Of a stretch of 45,726 nt of DNA, positions 43,290 to 45,726 are shown one piece after another (positions within the stretch are counted from its first letter, which is position 1; every line of letters begins with the position of its first letter). Origin of the DNA: CAYPHA01 sp964410215. GTDB taxonomy: Bacteria; Calditrichota; Calditrichia; Calditrichales; CAYPHA01. The notes under the pieces were generated by a model, which was not told where the DNA came from, ran no database searches, and was given only the letters and a program-made list of their open reading frames with translations. The position numbers and the translations under genes are program-made. The DNA lies in NCBI GenBank assembly GCA_964410215.1, contig CAYPHA010000036.1, positions 1-45,726 of the forward strand, given 5' to 3'.

Positions 43290-43359
43290 ATCATTCTCCT
43301 ATGGTTAAATATCCTCTAACCATAGAAGCGTAAAATCCGGTTAAAGGTGATAATCTGGT

Positions 43360-45726
43360 TTAAAATAATTCAGGATATTCGGCAAAGCGTCTGTTTGCCA
43401 CCATGACCACCGGATCCTTTTGATTATCCGCTTTTCCCAATACATCGTAACTTTTTAAAAGATATGCTTTACCTTTCTCAATATCATTCATTTTTAAAAG
43501 ACAAAAGCCCAGGGCATTTTCTATTTCTGCGATATCGTCCGGCGAAGCGGATTCTTCCTTCATCCGGATTTCATGGGCCCGGGTGAGTAGCGGCAAAGCC
43601 TCGTTATATTTTCCCTGGTCAATGAACAGGTTGCCAAGGGCGAGCATCGCCCCGGCGGTTCGGCTGTGATTTTCGGACATTATCTCACTTATTTGCTGAA
43701 GGCCGGACCGTAAAAAGGATTCGGCTTCATCATATTTTCCGGTCCAGTAAAGGGCCCGGCCATAATTCACAGCGGTAATGGCTTTATAAGGATGATCATC
43801 GGTGTAAACGTCATCCATAATATCGCGTACCTGACTATAGCATTCCGCGGCCTCGCGATACCTTCCCATTTTGCTCAGAATATGGGCGAGGTTGCTCATG
43901 CTGGCCCCTGTTTCCGGATTGCTTGTCCCGAAAATTTTTTCTCTGAGTTCCAAACCTTGCCGGGCATAGTTTTCAGCCTGCCGGTATTGCCCCATCTGGT
44001 ATTTGAGCCGGCCCAGATGATTTAGGGAGTGTGCGATATCCGGATGGTCGTTTCCCAACAATTTCCGGCGCAAGTCCATAGCCTGGAGATACATGGATTC
44101 CGCCTGTTCATACTTTTCCTGGTGTCTGGCAATGGAGGCCCTGGCATTCAGAATATCGGCCAGGCGCGGGTGTTCATTCCCATATGCTTCCTGATAGAAT
44201 TTCTGGCTGGCCCGGTAAAAGGAATCCGATTCTGCAATATTCCCCTTCTCAAAGATGAGATCGGCCTTTGCTGAAAGGATATCCGCTCTGGTTTGCGGAT
44301 CAAACAAATCTTTATTGAAACCGGCGATGGCCAGATTCAGCAGGGAATCTGATTTCTCATAATTACCAGTTTGATAATACAGAACGCCAAGATTGGCATA
44401 CAGAGTAAAAACTTCTTCGCTTTCCGGGCCGTAAAGCTTCCGGAAATGCATCAATGATTTCTGCATGAGTTGTTCGGCTTTATCGTAGTCGGCTATCCGG
44501 CGGTACACATCGCCGATCACATTGAACATGGTCGCCTGGACGTCGGGTGCATCCGTAAGCTCACGTTCGATACGTACGGCGCCGGCGGCAAGAATATCCC
44601 GTGCGGTTACGACCTTTCCCCGGGCCTCCTCGGGGCCGGCCGCTTCAAACAGACTGCCCAGGAACTCGGACACCGCTGTTGCTTTTGCTGCTTCTTCCCG
44701 GGCCTGCCGGGTCTGATCCTGAAGCTTCGCGGTATAGAAAAGGATGATCGAGGCAATAATGATCATAAAGGAAACGCCCAGACCCACTCCTATGCGATGT
44801 CGCTGAATATGTTTTTTTAAGCGATAGGTTAAGAAATCGCCTCTTGCCGAAACGGGCAGGCCATTCAGATGCCGGTGCATATCATTTCGGAATTGTTCCA
44901 CGTTCGGATAACGTTGTTCCGGTTCTTTTTTCAGAGCCTTCAGACAGATACTATCGAGATCACCACGAAGCTTTCTGCTTATATGCCGCAGATCCGGATG
45001 TTTATCGCTCTCTTCAGCGGCATGCAGGACGGCTGTACTTGGCCGGGACGGAATCGTCCTGAAAATCACACGCTCAATTTCAGAAATGTTCCTGGTTTTA
45101 AACTCATACGGCCGTACCCCGGTCAGGAGTTCGTACAGGATGACACCCAGGGCGTAGACGTCGGTCGCCGTTGATATCTCCGTGCCGTTTATCTGTTCGG
45201 GTGCGGCATACTCAGGCGTGTAAGGGGCTGTTTCCTGATTTGTTAATGTCTGAATGTTTGCATCGAATGATTCCGATTCATAGACTTTGGCGATACCAAA
45301 ATCCAGTAACTTTACCTGTCCCGATGCATCGACGAAAATATTACCCGGCTTGAGGTCACGGTGAACGATCAGATGACTATGCGCATAATTGACCGCCTCG
45401 CAAATCTGCAGGAACAGATGCAATTTTTCTTCAACCGACAATGGATGCTCCGATACATATTGGTTGATGGGGATACCCTGCACCATTTCCATAACCAGAA
45501 AGGGTAATCCGTCATCCGTAAGTCCGCCATCCAGCAGCCGTGCGATATGGGGATGATTTAATCTGGCGAGGATCTGCCGTTCCTGACGGAAACGATCAAT
45601 AAATGTCGCCGAGGTAAGTGAATGATGAATAACCTTTATGGCCACTTCCTGTTCAAAGGAGCCATCCGAGCGATGGGCACGGTACACGGCCCCCATTCCG
45701 CCTGAAGCAAGCAGACTGTGAACGGT
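43360..45726 (-). CDS. Ser/Thr protein kinase with TPR repeats (cut by window end)
   Basis: 788 residues visible; the frame is open to the window edge. It starts within the glycine loop (LLASGGMGAVYRA), followed by VAIKVIH (ATP lysine), VHRDLKPGNIFVD (catalytic loop), LLDFGIAKV (DFG) and YAAPEQ. This is a PknB/Hanks-type kinase. A membrane helix (GVGLGVSFMIIIASIILFY) follows and then a long periplasmic array of TPR repeats (ADYDKAEQLMQKSLMHFRKL, AHSLNHLGRLKYQMGQYRQA, LALGNLFIDQGKYNEALPLL). It senses a signal outside or binds partners through the TPRs and phosphorylates cytoplasmic targets. It lies 70 bases upstream of the PA-like gene. Confidence 0.93.
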   Translation of the reverse strand, partial: TVHSLLASGGMGAVYRAHRSDGSFEQEVAIKVIHHSLTSATFIDRFRQERQILARLNHPHIARLLDGGLTDDGLPFLVMEMVQGIPINQYVSEHPLSVEEKLHLFLQICEAVNYAHSHLIVHRDLKPGNIFVDASGQVKLLDFGIAKVYESESFDANIQTLTNQETAPYTPEYAAPEQINGTEISTATDVYALGVILYELLTGVRPYEFKTRNISEIERVIFRTIPSRPSTAVLHAAEESDKHPDLRHISRKLRGDLDSICLKALKKEPEQRYPNVEQFRNDMHRHLNGLPVSARGDFLTYRLKKHIQRHRIGVGLGVSFMIIIASIILFYTAKLQDQTRQAREEAAKATAVSEFLGSLFEAAGPEEARGKVVTARDILAAGAVRIERELTDAPDVQATMFNVIGDVYRRIADYDKAEQLMQKSLMHFRKLYGPESEEVFTLYANLGVLYYQTGNYEKSDSLLNLAIAGFNKDLFDPQTRADILSAKADLIFEKGNIAESDSFYRASQKFYQEAYGNEHPRLADILNARASIARHQEKYEQAESMYLQAMDLRRKLLGNDHPDIAHSLNHLGRLKYQMGQYRQAENYARQGLELREKIFGTSNPETGASMSNLAHILSKMGRYREAAECYSQVRDIMDDVYTDDHPYKAITAVNYGRALYWTGKYDEAESFLRSGLQQISEIMSENHSRTAGAMLALGNLFIDQGKYNEALPLLTRAHEIRMKEESASPDDIAEIENALGFCLLKMNDIEKGKAYLLKSYDVLGKADNQKDPVVMVANRRFAEYPELF

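Noticed and set aside
1..45726. CRISPR arrays, tRNA or rRNA genes, insertion sequences, prophage
   Set aside because: No regularly spaced repeats, cloverleaf sequences, transposase or phage structural genes were recognised by eye.

Overview
The window looks like a chromosomal segment of a Gram-negative bacterium of the FCB superphylum, most likely a Calditrichota/KSB1-type lineage. Evidence: a TonB-dependent receptor with a carboxypeptidase-regulatory-like N-terminus, a surface-antigen-type outer-membrane barrel, two secreted proteins ending in an NYPNPFNP-type C-terminal sorting domain, a membrane Ser/Thr kinase with TPR repeats, and sigma70-like promoters. No rRNA, tRNA, CRISPR array or insertion sequence was recognised, so the phylum assignment is inference.

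Region 1 (1-12105, all minus strand) is a phosphonate-scavenging locus. Reading in the direction of transcription: a GntR/UTRA regulator and phnX (phosphonoacetaldehyde hydrolase); then phnW (2-aminoethylphosphonate transaminase) and a second, divergent phosphonatase-like HAD enzyme, which have their own promoter/operator and end in a strong terminator; then a second GntR/UTRA regulator, a zinc alcohol dehydrogenase, a transaldolase-like protein, an OPA-family organophosphate transporter, a lipoprotein endonuclease/exonuclease/phosphatase-fold enzyme and a secreted LamG-purple-acid-phosphatase fusion. Together they suggest envelope enzymes that free organophosphate or phosphonate head groups, uptake in exchange for phosphate, C-P cleavage to acetaldehyde and Pi, and disposal of the aldehyde. 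A truncated TonB receptor lies downstream at the window edge.

Region 2 (12238-24101) is mostly housekeeping and envelope genes: a site-2 protease with CBS domains, a 1024-residue peptidase/propeller/barrel protein, a small coiled-coil protein, proBA, a parvulin, a NUDIX protein, a YceI protein, a SpoIIAA-like protein and a membrane TPR protein. The 391-base gap between proA and the coiled-coil gene holds four consecutive hairpins and may encode a structured RNA.

Region 3 (24305-32744) is a glycan-type accessory region: two sulfatases with formylglycine motifs, a CBM9/DUF5916-like outer-membrane protein, an orphan MNT nucleotidyltransferase in AT-rich DNA, a Tat-type Gfo/Idh/MocA oxidoreductase and a DUF6807 protein.

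Region 4 (32843-38046) has a tight operon of a MipA/OmpV porin-like protein, a CPBP-protease/serine beta-lactamase fusion with a degenerate protease half, and an intact CPBP protease, preceded by a membrane-anchored AraC regulator. Repeated palindromic sequences lie between araC and mipA.

Region 5 (38321-45726) codes for a CotH-type kinase with a sorting domain, a 1090-residue protein whose N-terminal third closely resembles the calcium-binding and pore-forming region of anthrax protective antigen (PA63-like), and a Ser/Thr kinase-TPR protein cut by the window end. The PA-like protein and the phosphonate locus are the two most interesting systems here.
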